Made by a program: the position numbers and the translations under genes | Origin: Pseudomonas sp. | GTDB taxonomy: Bacteria > Pseudomonadota > Gammaproteobacteria > Pseudomonadales > Pseudomonadaceae | Length of the DNA: 64,000 nt | NCBI RefSeq assembly: GCF_002796985.1 | Contig: NZ_PEKX01000016.1 | Coordinates: 62,001-126,000 of the forward strand | Direction of reading: 5' to 3' | Shown: piece by piece, positions 63,692 through 64,000 of the stretch | Numbering within the stretch: the first letter of the stretch is position 1 | Layout of the letters: each line of letters starts with the position of its first letter | The notes under the pieces: generated by a model | The model's input: the letters and a program-made list of their open reading frames with translations, nothing else | The model's database searches: none | Told to the model about the DNA's origin: nothing

Positions 63692-64000
63692 ATGACTTCG
63701 ATCACTTACGCAAAGGCCAAGGCAAAAGCCAAGCGCCAATGGCCCCTGGCCCTCGCGGCCCTGGCCGTCCTGACCAGCTTCCACGCCCCGCTGAGCCTGG
63801 CCGCCCCCGGCGACCGCGACATCTACGCCGAGACCTATGAAAAGGTCGAATCCGTCGTCAAGCAGCAAGCCCAGATCGTCATGTTCCGTGGCAAGGACGG
63901 CGGCAAGGACGCGGCCCACGTCTACATCGACGGCCAACTGCAAAGCGCCCTGATGCCCGGCGGCTACACCGTGTTCTGCACCCCCGCGGGCGAACACTCG
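63692..64000 (+). CDS. Exported protein, 5' part (cut by window end)
   Basis: 103 residues seen. A basic N-terminus with Lys-Ala repeats (MTSITYAKAKAKAKRQ) and a hydrophobic core (WPLALAALAVLTSF) form a signal peptide cut near SLAA. The mature part reads DIYAETYEKVESVVKQQAQI, then HVYIDGQLQSALMPGGYTVF, a PEGA/DUF2846-like beta segment. Same strand as the adhesin, 101 bp after it and beyond two hairpins. OmpA-family proteins and type I secretion genes often follow such adhesins, so an outer-membrane or periplasmic partner is plausible but unproved. Confidence 0.6.
   Translation, partial: MTSITYAKAKAKAKRQWPLALAALAVLTSFHAPLSLAAPGDRDIYAETYEKVESVVKQQAQIVMFRGKDGGKDAAHVYIDGQLQSALMPGGYTVFCTPAGEHS

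Overview
The window looks like chromosomal DNA of a Pseudomonas species close to the P. aeruginosa / citronellolis / nitroreducens / knackmussii side of the genus. Coding density and GC are high, and the gene order morA, ettA, gdhA, ccpR, rtcB, fklB, ispB, rplU-rpmA-obgE-proB, rpsT, murJ-ribF-ileS-lspA-fkpB-ispH, pilE-pilY1-pilXWV-fimUT, thiO, pilRS, bamD, rluD-pgeF, clpB follows the P. aeruginosa PA4600-to-PA4542 block from memory. The species assignment is an inference. No phage, CRISPR array, insertion sequence or defence island was seen.

Layout. 1-2.9 kb: 5' two thirds of a MorA-type PAS sensor, cut by the window edge. 3.2-8.5 kb: ettA, a small exported coiled-coil protein, gdhA, a di-heme peroxidase with an ANR box, and a small lipoprotein. 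8.5-10.5 kb: rtcB between remnants of rtcA and rtcR. 10.5-18.4 kb: a periplasmic/outer-membrane DUF4105 protein, DUF3015, a DksA/TraR-type zinc finger, a Lon-like protease, three small conserved proteins and FklB. 18.6-24.3 kb: a Fur-box-preceded small protein, ispB, ribosomal proteins L21/L27, obgE, proB, creA, rpsT. 24.5-32 kb: murJ, ribF and ileS-lspA-fkpB-ispH.

32-40 kb: the type IV pilus minor pilin cluster, with an enlarged PilY1, no pilY2, and visibly lower GC than its flanks. 40-50.3 kb: thiO, pilRS, bamD, rluD-pgeF and clpB with a sigma-32 promoter. 50.4-53.1 kb: a DUF1631/PilZ pair. 53.3-53.6 kb: tRNA-Asn-Pro-Lys. 54.0-63.6 kb: a 3192-residue BapA-type adhesin, followed by the start of another exported protein.

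Functionally much of the window concerns the surface and the sessile/motile switch: a c-di-GMP enzyme (MorA), a PilZ protein, the pilus tip with its PilS/PilR regulators, and a large type I-secreted adhesin. The most unusual things are the decayed RtcR/RtcA genes around an intact RtcB, the adhesin's five-domain super-repeat with two exact 1572-bp steps, its three-module C-terminal region of different codon use, and the PilY1 whose von Willebrand A domain is split by about 570 residues of beta-sandwich modules.
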